From: Alphaproteobacteria bacterium
Lineage (GTDB): Bacteria; Pseudomonadota; Alphaproteobacteria; Rhodospirillales; Rhodospirillaceae
Assembly: GCA_012103295.1 (NCBI GenBank)
Contig: WLXB01000001.1
Span: 1 to 64,000, forward strand
DNA: 64,000 nucleotides
Direction of reading: 5' to 3'
Shown here: piece after piece, positions 8,568 to 17,930 of the stretch
How positions within the stretch are numbered: position 1 is the first letter of the stretch
Layout of the letters: each line of letters opens with the position of its first letter
Position numbers and translations under genes: made by a program
Notes under the pieces: model-generated
Database searches by the model: none
Told to the model about the DNA's origin: nothing
Seen by the model: the letters and a program-made list of their open reading frames with translations, nothing else

Positions 8568-9317
8568 TTAGAATTCAGACAGTAATCGTCCGAGACCGTG
8601 CACCTTATCTTCTATGCCGTTGGCGCGTAGCGCATGCCAGTAGGTTGCTGTGTTAATCGCAATCACCGGTTTACCGAGCCATGCCTCTGCTTCTGCCGCA
8701 AGACCGATCATGCTGAGGTTGGTGCCAACCTGAACGATGGCATCGACGTCATCACCATCAAGTTCTTCTCTTATGAGCTTGCGGAGTTGATCTTCCGGCA
8801 CTTCAGCAATAGCCGTCCAGCTGGGGCATTGCAGGCAAATATCCCGCACGACCTCAAAGCCACATTCTTCGAAGTAACCTTTTACTTCAGCATTCGCGAT
8901 CGGATAGTAGGGGGAAACGAAAGAAATTTTCTTAATATTCCCATACGCATTGAGTGCTGCCGACGTCGCATGTGATCCGACACTAATCTTGATGCCGGAT
9001 TCATCCTCAACCTTCTTTACAAAGGCATCTGCTCCGGCAATCCCATCATAGAATGTCACGGCGGACATCCCCATAACGAGATAATCTGGCGAACAGGTCA
9101 TGACGCTGCGGACCGCATCTAGAACGCCTTCCGAGATTTTAGTGGTCCCTGCCAAGAACGTTTCATTACTGATCGCCTGTGAATTGGGCGTAAAGATACG
9201 GCTGTAGTGATTGGTCACTCCGGGCACCCGCATCGCCTCGAAATCTGGCTGCACAATGGTGTTGGTTGATGGACCAAGCACACCGAATTTCTTTTTCCAT
9301 CCCTGAACGTCCGTCAT
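8568..9317 (-). CDS. Maleate isomerase / arylmalonate decarboxylase-like protein lacking the usual cysteines
   Basis: A 249-residue member of the Asp/Glu racemase superfamily, closest in shape to maleate cis-trans isomerase and arylmalonate decarboxylase. Support comes from FGVLGPSTNTIVQPDFEAM at the N-terminus, KKISFVSPYYPIANAEVKGYFEECGFEV, and VDAIVQVGTNLSMIGLAAEAE near the end. The two positions that normally carry catalytic cysteines read MGMSAVTF (residues 82-89) and QVGTNLS (196-202), so neither Cys is present. Chemistry therefore differs or is lost. It forms an operon with the downstream NmrA-like gene. Confidence 0.72.
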   Translation of the reverse strand: MTDVQGWKKKFGVLGPSTNTIVQPDFEAMRVPGVTNHYSRIFTPNSQAISNETFLAGTTKISEGVLDAVRSVMTCSPDYLVMGMSAVTFYDGIAGADAFVKKVEDESGIKISVGSHATSAALNAYGNIKKISFVSPYYPIANAEVKGYFEECGFEVVRDICLQCPSWTAIAEVPEDQLRKLIREELDGDDVDAIVQVGTNLSMIGLAAEAEAWLGKPVIAINTATYWHALRANGIEDKVHGLGRLLSEF

Positions 9318-9460
9318 AGTTTCCCTCGTTTTTTAAATGTCCGCGCATCTTGCCGCAGCAATCATCCCTCGCGCTTTGATATACCGCAAATGAGCCATAT
9401 GCAGCGGTCAGGGGCAAGGGCGTGTCGGGTCAATCAGTCACGCGATGACCATTATTTGCC

Positions 9461-12400
9461 TCATACAGGCCGCTCAGGCGCTTCGCTCTTTGGCAGCTTA
9501 TCGGGTGGACCGCTGACACTCTCATCCGCATTGGTCAGAGTTTGGAACCGCCGCGGTAAAATTGGAGTTGAACGCCTGTTGTGACGCAACCGATCCGCCC
9601 TGGTGCTAACCGCTGAAACAGACGGGCCTTGGTCAGTGAGCGCGTACAAAAGCCCGCTAACATCGATCAGCTTGTCAGCCAAAACATGAATCACGATTCC
9701 GTCCTTCTGCACGACACCCTCAGCGTAAAGTAAGCTAGAGCGCAGAATTTGTTTGCGAAATATTTGAAAGGTTTTGGGCCAAACAATGAGGTTCACCACT
9801 CCGGTCTCATCTTCCAGAGTAATGAAAACCGTGCCTTTGGCACTGCCTGGGCGTTGGCGACAGATCGACAACCCCGCAACAGCCACCTTGGTATTCGCCG
9901 GAATGGCATACAGATCATTGGCGGTAACAGCGCCCCGTTGAGACAAATCATCGCGAAGAAAAGCCACTGGGTGCTGACGTAAGGTCAATCGCAAGGCCGT
10001 ATAATCTTCAACCACTTGCTCCCCAAGAGAAAGGTCAGGCAACGGTGGGGGTAATTCGAATACCGCATCTGCCCCACCTTGCAATCCGGCAGGAGGTGGC
10101 TTTTCTTCATCAGAAGCAAACAATGGAAGTGGCGCTTGCTTGAGCGCCTTCACCGCCCACAGCGCCTGACGACGACTCAAAGACGCGTTATCCAAAACAA
10201 TCGAAGCAAAAGCATCAGCCTTAGCCAGCTTCTCAAGCGTATCAATTAACGTTGTGCTGTGATCTGGGAACCGTTGCCAAACATCATAGGGATCGCGGTA
10301 ACCATCGCCCCTCGCTTCAGCAATAACGCAGGCATCCGATTCCTTCAGCCCTTTGATCTGACGAAAGCCAAGCCGCAACGCCACACCCTTGGCCGCCGTC
10401 GCTGGCTCAAGAATACAATCCCATTCACTGGCATTGATATCGACAGGCAAGAGAACCACGCCGTGCCGCTGCGCATCCTGAATAATTTGAGATGACGCAT
10501 AAAACCCCATCGGCTGGCTGTTCAATAAGGCACAAGCAAACGCCGCCGGGTAATGACACTTCAACCACGATGAAACATAAGCGAGTAAGGCAAAGCTAAA
10601 GGCATGGCTTTCTGGAAAGCCATACTCGCCAAATCCCTCGATCTGTTTAAAACATCGTTCTGCAAAGGCCTGCGTATAGCCATTACCCAGCATGCCTTTG
10701 ATAAATTTTTCGCGGAAGATCTCGATTTTTCCGTTACGACGCCAGGCCGCCATCGCCCGGCGCAAGGAGTCAGCTTCATCAGGCGTAAACCCTGCGCCGA
10801 CAATGGCAATACTCATGGCTTGCTCTTGAAACAGCGGCACACCAAGAGTGCGCTCTAAAACACCGCGCAGGCCTTCGGACGGATACTCGACAGACTCTTC
10901 TCCGCGCCGGCGGCGTAAATACGGGTGCACCATGTCACCCTGGATCGGCCCCGGCCGCACAATCGCAACTTGGATGACAAGGTCATAAAGAGTCTTAGGC
11001 CTAAGTCGCGGCAACATACTCATCTGCGCCCGGCTCTCAACCTGAAAAACCCCAACAGTATCGGCCTGTTGAAGCATATCGTAGGTCGCCGGGTCTTCTT
11101 GCGGAACGGTTGCTAGAGTTAAAGAGCGGCCATGATGCGTATGAATAAGGTCAAACACTTTACGGATGCAGGTCAGCATCCCGAGCGCCAAGACATCAAC
11201 TTTAAGAATACCCAGCGCATCAATATCATCTTTATCCCACTCGATGACTGTTCGATCTTCCATCGCTGCATTGGAGATCGGAACAATGTTCGAGAGCGGC
11301 TCTTTGGTCAGCACAAACCCGCCGACATGCTGGGAGAGGTGGCGTGGAAAATTCTTAAGCTGCTCGGCCAAATCCAGTGTCAGCCTAAGACGAGTATCAT
11401 CCGGGTTAAGGCCTGCCTCTCGCGCCTGTTCTTCTGGAATACGTTTAGACGAAGACCCCCAGACCGTACCGAGCAAGGCGGCAATGGCATCTTCGGAAAG
11501 CCCCAAAGCCTTGCCGACATCGCGCACCGCAGAGCGCGTGCGGTAAGTGATAACCGTCGCTGTCAGGCCCGCTCGCTCACGGCCATATTTCTCGTAGATA
11601 TATTGAATAACTTCTTCACGGCGTTCGTGTTCGAAGTCGACATCTATATCCGGTGGCTCATTACGCGCAGCAGAGACAAACCGCTCGAATAAAAGCTCAG
11701 TGTCATCTGGATTAACGGCCGTAATACCGAGGCAGTAACACACAGCCGAGTTAGCCGCAGACCCCCGCCCCTGGCACAAAATGCCTCGCCCCCGGGCATA
11801 ACGGACTATGTCATGGACCGTTAGAAAGTAAGGCGCATAGCCAAGATCACCGATCACCTCTAACTCATGGCGAATCTGCGCTTCGACTTTTTTTGAAACA
11901 CCATCTGCATACCGCCACACTGCACCCTCCCAGGCCAGCCGGGCCAACTGTGATTGCGGTGTCTCTCCGCTGGGAACGGGATCGGAGGGATATTCATACC
12001 GCAGTTCATCAAGACTAAAGGTACAGGCGTCTGCGATCTCAATCGTTCGGGCCAGCGCTCCACGATGATTTCTAAACAGCCGCGCCATCTCCAGCGGCGG
12101 TTTATAATGACGTTCACCGTTTTTCTGTATCCGCAAGCCGGCTTGATCAATGGTGCAGCGCGCTCGGATACAGGTCAGCACATCCAACAACGGTCGACGC
12201 GCAGGAAGATGCATGTGGACATCATTTACAGCAACCATAGGCACGCCGGACTGATCCGCTAGATTTGCGATTTGCCACAGGCGCCGTGCATCTTCGCCAC
12301 ATGCATTGGCACAGGCTGCAATAGAAACCGCATCGCCAAAAATGTCCTTGAACTGATTGAGCGTGTACAAAAACTCTGCCGTGGCTTGCTCTTGCAGCAA

Positions 12401-12895
12401 AGCGCCTTCCGGAACCAACGCGACGGCGACGAGACCATCGGCATAAGCACCAACATCATCCAGCGTCAAAAAGCATTGTTGCTTCGGCGCACGGCGTTTC
12501 CCAAGGGTGAGCAACTGGCAAAGCCGCGCATAAGCCGCGCGATCCGTTGGGTAAACCAGCAGACTCGGACCATCAGGCGCTTCATGGCTGTCAGCTCCGC
12601 CTTGATCTCGCAATTCCTTAGGTGGCAAATGCCAATCGTGAACATCCTCACCCCATTGCCATGTCGGTGCCGCCAGCAAATCAAGACGACAACCGGGAAT
12701 AAAGCGCATGCCAGCTTCTTTACACGCGATGTGGCTGCGCACCACGCCGGCCAAGGTGTTACGGTCCGTTAACGCGACCGCCGTGTGCCCATGGGAAGCA
12801 GCCGCGCGCGCCAATTCCTCAGGGTGAGATGCCCCGCGCAAAAAACTAAAATTACTGGCGACCTGAAGATCGACATATTTGGGTTCAACAGACAT
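9461..12895 (-). CDS. dnaE2: Error-prone DNA polymerase DnaE2
   Basis: The 1144-residue C-family polymerase of the ImuA-ImuB-DnaE2 mutasome, which copies damaged DNA during the SOS response. Domains in order: PHP (LQVASNFSFLRGASHPEEL, then ALTDRNTLAGVVR), the polymerase core with GRGSAANSAVCYCLGI and the catalytic PDIDVDFEHERREEV, fingers (VIRPGPIQGDMVHPYLRRR-like region), HhH, and a C-terminal OB fold. I start at MSVEPKYVDLQ (12895) because that matches the family; an upstream in-frame ATG would overlap imuB. Only 8 bp separate it from imuB. Confidence 0.95.
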   Translation of the reverse strand: MSVEPKYVDLQVASNFSFLRGASHPEELARAAASHGHTAVALTDRNTLAGVVRSHIACKEAGMRFIPGCRLDLLAAPTWQWGEDVHDWHLPPKELRDQGGADSHEAPDGPSLLVYPTDRAAYARLCQLLTLGKRRAPKQQCFLTLDDVGAYADGLVAVALVPEGALLQEQATAEFLYTLNQFKDIFGDAVSIAACANACGEDARRLWQIANLADQSGVPMVAVNDVHMHLPARRPLLDVLTCIRARCTIDQAGLRIQKNGERHYKPPLEMARLFRNHRGALARTIEIADACTFSLDELRYEYPSDPVPSGETPQSQLARLAWEGAVWRYADGVSKKVEAQIRHELEVIGDLGYAPYFLTVHDIVRYARGRGILCQGRGSAANSAVCYCLGITAVNPDDTELLFERFVSAARNEPPDIDVDFEHERREEVIQYIYEKYGRERAGLTATVITYRTRSAVRDVGKALGLSEDAIAALLGTVWGSSSKRIPEEQAREAGLNPDDTRLRLTLDLAEQLKNFPRHLSQHVGGFVLTKEPLSNIVPISNAAMEDRTVIEWDKDDIDALGILKVDVLALGMLTCIRKVFDLIHTHHGRSLTLATVPQEDPATYDMLQQADTVGVFQVESRAQMSMLPRLRPKTLYDLVIQVAIVRPGPIQGDMVHPYLRRRRGEESVEYPSEGLRGVLERTLGVPLFQEQAMSIAIVGAGFTPDEADSLRRAMAAWRRNGKIEIFREKFIKGMLGNGYTQAFAERCFKQIEGFGEYGFPESHAFSFALLAYVSSWLKCHYPAAFACALLNSQPMGFYASSQIIQDAQRHGVVLLPVDINASEWDCILEPATAAKGVALRLGFRQIKGLKESDACVIAEARGDGYRDPYDVWQRFPDHSTTLIDTLEKLAKADAFASIVLDNASLSRRQALWAVKALKQAPLPLFASDEEKPPPAGLQGGADAVFELPPPLPDLSLGEQVVEDYTALRLTLRQHPVAFLRDDLSQRGAVTANDLYAIPANTKVAVAGLSICRQRPGSAKGTVFITLEDETGVVNLIVWPKTFQIFRKQILRSSLLYAEGVVQKDGIVIHVLADKLIDVSGLLYALTDQGPSVSAVSTRADRLRHNRRSTPILPRRFQTLTNADESVSGPPDKLPKSEAPERPV

Positions 12896-12903
12896 GAGGA
12901 TGG

Positions 12904-14616
12904 CTATGCAAACAAGCCGTGAAGAAACCAGCGCGACTGGCGACCGGTGCCCCCCGGCAATAGCGGGAATGGGAGGTAAAAAAGCCAAAAGCGCGCACCA
13001 CTTTCACTTTCAACCCGCCAGTACTCACGTACAGCGCCACCGTCTTCACACAGTGTAAAATAGGAATGCTCTTCTTTACTGCGGTCAGAAGGTAAAGCAC
13101 CGCGCCACCACGCCCCGGCAATCCGTTCCGGCCCTTCCGCCGCTGTCAGCGGATATGTCTGCCGCCGCCACGAGAACCCAGGCAAAGGCATCAACCGGGT
13201 GGGTGACGCACTCGCATGCACAGGCATGGGATCAACCGCTTCAGGTTTAGGCAAAAGATGAATGGGTCGGGCTCCTGGACGCATACGTCCGAAATCGCTG
13301 TGCAGCAAAGCGGCTTCACGCGCATCACCGGGCAAAGCTGTCTGATTCACGCGACCAAGGGCGGGGATAAACCCAACGGCGCGCTCGGGAATATGAATGG
13401 CTCGTCTCTGTGGCCGGACAACTCGCCCAGACCCCAATCGGGATTCAAGCCGGTCAATCAGCAATGCCAGATCACGGCCAGACTGACTCGCAATCACTGC
13501 TTTAGATTCAGCACCGGTTATGATGCGCTCTTGCTCACTTTCCATCGGATCCGTTGCCGTCACGGTCAGCATCAAAAATTCGATGCCAAAACCGGCATCG
13601 AGGCCATCGAGTTTTTCACGGAACAACCGGAACAGATGCTCTGGCCGGCGCACCGCCTGCCCGGTGCCAACGGCGATCCGTTTAGCCGTGTTGTCGACAC
13701 GGAAAACCTCGAAGACCAACTGCCGAATGCCTTTGCGATCTTTCTCGAGACGGACGCAAAGGCTATCCAGCAAATCCCGGAGTGCTGCTTCAACATCCTC
13801 TGTGCGCCCAATGGGTTCGGCGAAGTTGATCCGGGCCACATAGGGCAGCCGCTCCATCTCTGGCGACAAGGGCTCATCAACCCGGCCGAGGAGTTGATCG
13901 AGCCGAAGACAGACCTCCCGACCGAACCGGCGGGTGAGCGGCGCACGTGGCAAGACCAATAAGTCAGCCAGAGTTCGAACGCCTAGCCGGTTCAGAGTCT
14001 CAAGCGTCCGTGTGGACAATCTCAATGCTGTTGTCGGAAGGGTCGCAAGATGGGTTCTTTGCTCCCCTTCGGGAACACATGCGGGTGTCTCTGCGGAGGC
14101 CAGGCATCGCGCTGCCGCCCATGCCGCGCCCGGAGTATCAGCCAAGCCAAGGCGGCTGGAAAAACCAAGACGGCTGAGTCGCGCTGCAAAATCTTCGAGC
14201 AACGCCTGTTCGCCGCCAAACAGATGCGCACAGCCGGTGATATCGAGCCACAGCCCAGCACCCCCGCGCTCATCCGAACCCTCGACAGCAAGCCACGGGG
14301 CGTAGCGCCGCGCCCATGTCAGCATGGCATCAAGGCAGGCTCGGTCGGCGGCGGGGTCTGCCTCAACCACCTTCAATGACGGCACAACGGCACGCGCATC
14401 GGTCAGGGATAATCCTGGATCGACCCCAGCAGCCCGCGCAGCATTATTAGCTCCAGCGATGCGGACAGCGCCCGCGTCCGCTGCAATCGTTGCCAACGGA
14501 CGTTTACGCCACGGCGCGTAAGGGGCCGGTTCGCTGCTGCGCTGTGATCGGGCTTGGACTCGGGTCAAGCGATCGGTCGCAAAGCGGGGCAGCCAAACGG
14601 AAAGTACACGTCTCAT
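12904..14616 (-). CDS. imuB: ImuB, Y-family polymerase-like mutasome subunit
   Basis: A 570-residue Y-family polymerase relative that in known systems lacks polymerase activity and bridges DnaE2 to the beta clamp. The opening RRVLSVWLPRFATDRL and the palm segments (ATIAADAGAVRIAGANNAARAAGVDPG, GLWLDITGCAHLFGGE) are typical; the two-Asp catalytic pair is not seen in the expected form. The start MRRVLSVW (14616) matches the family; five extra residues are possible. It overlaps the imuA end by 113 bp, so translation is probably coupled. Confidence 0.93.
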   Translation of the reverse strand: MRRVLSVWLPRFATDRLTRVQARSQRSSEPAPYAPWRKRPLATIAADAGAVRIAGANNAARAAGVDPGLSLTDARAVVPSLKVVEADPAADRACLDAMLTWARRYAPWLAVEGSDERGGAGLWLDITGCAHLFGGEQALLEDFAARLSRLGFSSRLGLADTPGAAWAAARCLASAETPACVPEGEQRTHLATLPTTALRLSTRTLETLNRLGVRTLADLLVLPRAPLTRRFGREVCLRLDQLLGRVDEPLSPEMERLPYVARINFAEPIGRTEDVEAALRDLLDSLCVRLEKDRKGIRQLVFEVFRVDNTAKRIAVGTGQAVRRPEHLFRLFREKLDGLDAGFGIEFLMLTVTATDPMESEQERIITGAESKAVIASQSGRDLALLIDRLESRLGSGRVVRPQRRAIHIPERAVGFIPALGRVNQTALPGDAREAALLHSDFGRMRPGARPIHLLPKPEAVDPMPVHASASPTRLMPLPGFSWRRQTYPLTAAEGPERIAGAWWRGALPSDRSKEEHSYFTLCEDGGAVREYWRVESESGARFWLFYLPFPLLPGGTGRQSRWFLHGLFA

Positions 14617-15307
14617 CGCACCATTCCACAATCCATGAATGAGGGGTTCCCTGACGGCATCGGTCGAGAGTCAGAGTCCAGCGCGTCTGTCCAAGCCCAG
14701 GCCAGAGGGGCACCGCAGACGGTGCCGACCCAACGCGCCAGCGCGTCACAGCCGCACTGGCCGAGGCCGCAGCCAAACCGGGCTGGAGAAGAAACCCCGT
14801 TGTCCCGCCGCGCTCAGCCGCCAGTTGCAACCGCCGTTCGGCTGTCAGACTTAAAGGAGACGCCAGAGAACCGATGACTGCACACACATCGGGACAACAC
14901 AGCCCCTCTTCCATCGCCCATAAGGCTTCGGTTTCATCTTTAGCGCGGGCGAGCACCACCGCCTCCTCGCTAAGACCCAGCATATCCAGGGCCGGGCCAT
15001 ACAACGTATCCGCCGCCTTATACCGAGGCAGACACCAGAGCACGGTTCCGCGGTCTTTCAAGCGAGCCGTTAGCGCCGCAACGAAGGTCACGGCAGACGG
15101 GGCAAACCCGCGTGCGCCCAGCGCATCATCTTCACCAACCACGTGATGCAGACAGGCCAGCGGTAAACCGCCCCACGGCAAAGCGTGATCAATATCCGAG
15201 AGGTCAAACGGCAGAACCGCCTCTGCCCCACGCGGCAGACCCTCTATCTTTTGGATACGTGCTCGCAACGCCTCAAGCTTGGGCGACGTCTCAGAGACAC
15301 CGTGCAT
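14504..15307 (-). CDS. imuA: ImuA, RecA-like mutasome subunit
   Basis: A 267-residue RecA/SulA-related protein that supports ImuB-DnaE2 lesion bypass. Recognised by its N-terminal part (LEALRARIQKIEG, LPFDLSDIDHALPWGGLPLACLHHV), the RecA-like core (VTFVAALTARLKDRGTVLWCL), the pattern TAERRLQLAAERGGTTGFLL and the C-terminal TRWTLTLDRCRQG. The ATG follows AAAGGAGGGC. First gene of the operon; a GTTC-N7-GTTC LexA box lies 48 bp upstream. Confidence 0.92.
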   Translation of the reverse strand: MHGVSETSPKLEALRARIQKIEGLPRGAEAVLPFDLSDIDHALPWGGLPLACLHHVVGEDDALGARGFAPSAVTFVAALTARLKDRGTVLWCLPRYKAADTLYGPALDMLGLSEEAVVLARAKDETEALWAMEEGLCCPDVCAVIGSLASPLSLTAERRLQLAAERGGTTGFLLQPGLAAASASAAVTRWRVGSAPSAVPLWPGLGQTRWTLTLDRCRQGTPHSWIVEWCDETCTFRLAAPLCDRSLDPSPSPITAQQRTGPLRAVA

Positions 15308-15354
15308 CAGCGCCCTCCTTTATTTGTACCTTTCAACAATACTTCTTGTTTTAT

Positions 15355-15369
15355 GTTCTCTTTTTGTTC
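15355..15369. promoter_or_regulatory. SOS (LexA) box GTTC-N7-GTTC upstream of imuA
   Basis: GTTC at 15355-15358 and GTTC at 15366-15369 with exactly seven bases between them, in the direct-repeat form used by alphaproteobacterial LexA. It sits 48 bp before imuA, as expected for damage induction of the mutasome. It reads on the plus strand, the non-template sense for imuA, but the repeat works in either orientation. Confidence 0.75.
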
Positions 15370-15464
15370 CTTTTTTATGCAGAGGTCAAGGGGAATATCA
15401 GGGGTGACTTGACCCGCATTGAAGCGGAGGCGACGTTTGGGATCTGAATGGGGAGTTAGAGACA

Positions 15465-15890
15465 ATGGCCAACGACGACACCGCAACGGCACAAGAAATA
15501 ACCGGGATTATCAAAGGCATTTTTACCGCCTTCGAAGACCACGATCCCGATGGGATCGAAGGTCATATGCATCCTGACTCAACCGTGTGGGATGTCTTCA
15601 CACCACAGCTGATTCGGGGTGTTGAAGAGCGCAATAAGTTCCATGCAGAAGATCAGGAGCAGATGCAGGCCCGCGGCCCCATCACCCTGACCGTCGAAGA
15701 CCCAGAAGTCGACGCCTGGGGCGATACCGCCCTCGCCCGCTATTACCTTAACTACGCCTACGAGCCGCCCAACGCGGCAGAAGGACGAGTGCGGATTACT
15801 GATGTATTCCGTCAGATTGATGGCAAGTGGCTGATCGTGCATCACCACGAGGGCACAGTCCCCACCGGCATCCCGCCGATCACTGAATGA
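15465..15890 (+). CDS. SnoaL-like / NTF2-fold protein
   Basis: A 141-residue protein of the DUF4440/SnoaL_3 type: GIIKGIFTAFEDHDPDGIEGHMHPDSTVWDVF at the start, alternating strands, and a terminal RITDVFRQIDGKWLIVHHHEGTVP. These small alpha+beta barrels act as isomerases or hydrolases or bind small ligands. Its His-rich end resembles calcium/calmodulin kinase II association-type domains. ATG follows GGGGAGTTAGAGAC. It precedes the CoA transferase by 105 bp, so a functional link is possible. Confidence 0.8.
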   Translation: MANDDTATAQEITGIIKGIFTAFEDHDPDGIEGHMHPDSTVWDVFTPQLIRGVEERNKFHAEDQEQMQARGPITLTVEDPEVDAWGDTALARYYLNYAYEPPNAAEGRVRITDVFRQIDGKWLIVHHHEGTVPTGIPPITE

Positions 15891-15995
15891 ATCGTGACGT
15901 AAGAAGAATGCCCGGCGCTTTGATTAGCGCGCGCTTATGAATTACACATCTTTCACCGTACTTCATCGAATTAGACAAACCCTAAGGCCTGCGCA

Positions 15996-17150
15996 GTGAC
16001 TCTTCCTCTTTCTGGACTTCGCGTGATCGAGTTCTGCCATGTGGCAGCGGGGCCCTTCTGCGCCATGACCTTGGCCGACATGGGGGCCGACATCGTCAAA
16101 GTGGAACCGCTGACAGGCGACGGCCTGCGGGCCTGGCCGCCGCTGTCAGATGGTTACAGCGAAAACTTCGCCTCGATCAACAGAAACAAGCGCAGCATCG
16201 CGCTCGATCTGAAAACCGAGAAAGATCTCGACATCGCGCGACGCCTGATCCTCTCGGCGGATGCCGTGGTCGAGAACAACCGCCCCGGCGTGATGGCCCG
16301 GCTTGGGCTTGGCTATGACTCTTTCAAAGACGAAAAACCGAGCCTGATCTATGCCTCGATCTCCGCCTTTGGCCAAACCGGCCCGCGTGCGCAAGACGGT
16401 GGCTTTGATGTCACCGTACAGGCCGCCTCTGGCGTGATGAGCGTGACCGGAGACCCGGCCGGCATACCGGTTAAAGCGGGTGTGCCGATGTCTGACTTTG
16501 GCGCCGGGTTATATGCCGCCTTCTCAATCGTCTCTCTGTTGCGCCGCGTCGAAGCTGGCGGACCGGGTGGTCACATCGATATGTCTATGTACGGCACCAA
16601 CTTGGCCTTCGCCGCCCTGCAGACCAGCGAATACTTTGGCACCGGCAAGGACCCCGTGCGCATGGGATCATCTCACCCGCGCAACTCGCCGTATCAGGCC
16701 TACCCGGCCGCAGACAGCCACTTTGTACTCGCGGCGGGCAACGACAAGCTATTCGCCTCGGTCTGTGAGGTCATTGGCCAGCCGGAACTCAAAGATGACC
16801 CACGCTTTCTGACAACCGGCGATCGAGCAAAGAACCAGATTGAACTCACCGCAATTCTGGAACCGATCTTCGCGACGAAACCGGTCAGTCACTGGACCGC
16901 GTCCTTCCGTCCTCACGGCATTCCCTGCGAGCCGATCAACCCGTACTCAGCCGCGCTGGGTGATCCGCTGGTCGAGCACTTCGGCTGGGTGCAACCGCTG
17001 GCCCTGCCGAACGGTGTGGAGACAGTAACCTTCGCCAGCCCAATTGAAGTCGCCGGGGAAGACTTCCCGATCCGCAAAGGCCCACCGGCGCTGGATGGCG
17101 ATCATGACGACATCATTGCAGAGCTTGAGCGCCTGGAAAAAGGCGCGTGA
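15996..17150 (+). CDS. CaiB/BaiF-family (class III) CoA transferase
   Basis: A 384-residue class III CoA transferase moving CoA between carboxylic acids. Begins at GTG (15996) with LPLSGLRVIEFCHVAAGPFCAMTLADMGADIVKVE, the family signature; RNKRSIALDLK follows. Asp167 in VPMSDFGAGLYA is the expected catalytic Asp that carries the acyl/CoA intermediates. Its stop overlaps the GTG of the cupin gene (GTGA), indicating coupling. Substrate unknown. Confidence 0.92.
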   Translation: MTLPLSGLRVIEFCHVAAGPFCAMTLADMGADIVKVEPLTGDGLRAWPPLSDGYSENFASINRNKRSIALDLKTEKDLDIARRLILSADAVVENNRPGVMARLGLGYDSFKDEKPSLIYASISAFGQTGPRAQDGGFDVTVQAASGVMSVTGDPAGIPVKAGVPMSDFGAGLYAAFSIVSLLRRVEAGGPGGHIDMSMYGTNLAFAALQTSEYFGTGKDPVRMGSSHPRNSPYQAYPAADSHFVLAAGNDKLFASVCEVIGQPELKDDPRFLTTGDRAKNQIELTAILEPIFATKPVSHWTASFRPHGIPCEPINPYSAALGDPLVEHFGWVQPLALPNGVETVTFASPIEVAGEDFPIRKGPPALDGDHDDIIAELERLEKGA

Positions 17151-17704
17151 GCGGTAAGTTCGAAACCTTCGTCGCCGGGATGACGACCCTGCTCGAACTG
17201 AAGCCGAGCGAAGCCGAGTTGCTGCCGGTCTGCGGTGCCCTGCTTGAGCACCTGGTCGCCGACGACGACTGGCTGCCCGACAGTCATGCCGTCTCAAACC
17301 CCGACACGTACTGCCAGTACTTGCTCTACCGTGATCCCGAAGCCCGCTTCTCGGTGGTTAGCTTTGTCTGGGGCCTGGGACAGGAATCCCCAATCCACGA
17401 TCATCGGGTGTGGGGCGCCATCGGCATGTTGCGCGGGTCTGAGACAGGCACCGCCTTCAGCCGCGACGAAGAAACCGGCAAACTGATTGAGGGAGATAGC
17501 CTGACATTAGAGCCCGGCATGGTCGATTTCGTCTCGCCGCGCCTTGGCGACATTCATCGCGTGCGCAACGCGGACGACACACAGGCCTCGATTTCTATTC
17601 ATGTCTACGGCGCTGATATCGGGGCGATCGAGCGACGGGTTTATGACCCAGAAACCGGCGACCCCAGCCCGTTTGTCAGCGGCTACACCCCGTTGGCCAA
17701 ATAA
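17147..17704 (+). CDS. Cysteine-dioxygenase-like cupin (COG5553 type)
   Basis: A 185-residue metal-binding cupin. Iron ligands are suggested by HDHRVWG (two His) and GDIHRVRN (third His), as in cysteine and thiol dioxygenases. GTG start overlaps the preceding CoA transferase stop by 4 bp. A second protein of the same kind is encoded at 32714 (IHDHGVSW, WDIHAEYN). The true substrate could be a thiol, but a non-thiol role is not excluded. Confidence 0.8.
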   Translation: MSGKFETFVAGMTTLLELKPSEAELLPVCGALLEHLVADDDWLPDSHAVSNPDTYCQYLLYRDPEARFSVVSFVWGLGQESPIHDHRVWGAIGMLRGSETGTAFSRDEETGKLIEGDSLTLEPGMVDFVSPRLGDIHRVRNADDTQASISIHVYGADIGAIERRVYDPETGDPSPFVSGYTPLAK

Positions 17705-17735
17705 ACAAAAAAAGTTTTCTCGATTTAACGAGGAA

Positions 17736-17832
17736 CGAGCCCATGCACTGTTCGTTCCGTGCATCGAGCCCATGCACGTGGGTTCGCGCAAACGACCCCA
17801 TGCACCACAAAAATACAAACGAGCCCATGCAC
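17736..17832. repeat. Four direct repeats of CGAGCCCATGCAC at 27-29 bp spacing
   Basis: Copies start at 17736, 17765, 17793 (one mismatch, CGACCCCATGCAC) and 17820, spaced 29, 28 and 27 bp. The spacers are unrelated. They lie between the cupin stop and the DUF420-like gene, about 100 bp upstream of the latter. The unit contains GCCCATGC. It may be a multi-site protein binding array. Too short and irregular for CRISPR. Confidence 0.7.
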
Positions 17833-17930
17833 CGTCGAAATGGACGAGTCATAAAATTGCGTGTTCCCAGACAACACCTAAATAAGACAGTATTGTCCCA
17901 TTCAGCCAAATCGCAGCTTAGGAGGCGACC

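Noticed and set aside
12272..12772. Long plus-strand frames inside dnaE2 and imuB (such as 12272-12772 and 13216-13962)
   Set aside because: They are antisense to clearly homologous genes and show no protein family.
15915..15930. Terminator GCGCT-ttgatt-AGCGC after the SnoaL-like gene
   Set aside because: No T-tract follows, and the stem is only 5 bp.
17736..17832. A CRISPR array
   Set aside because: Repeats are 13 bp with 14-16 bp spacers, no cas genes, and one repeat is degenerate.
17676..17909. A 77-residue minus-strand frame with repeated CMGSF motifs
   Set aside because: It is a reading of the four CGAGCCCATGCAC repeats. No family, ribosome site or coding composition supports it.
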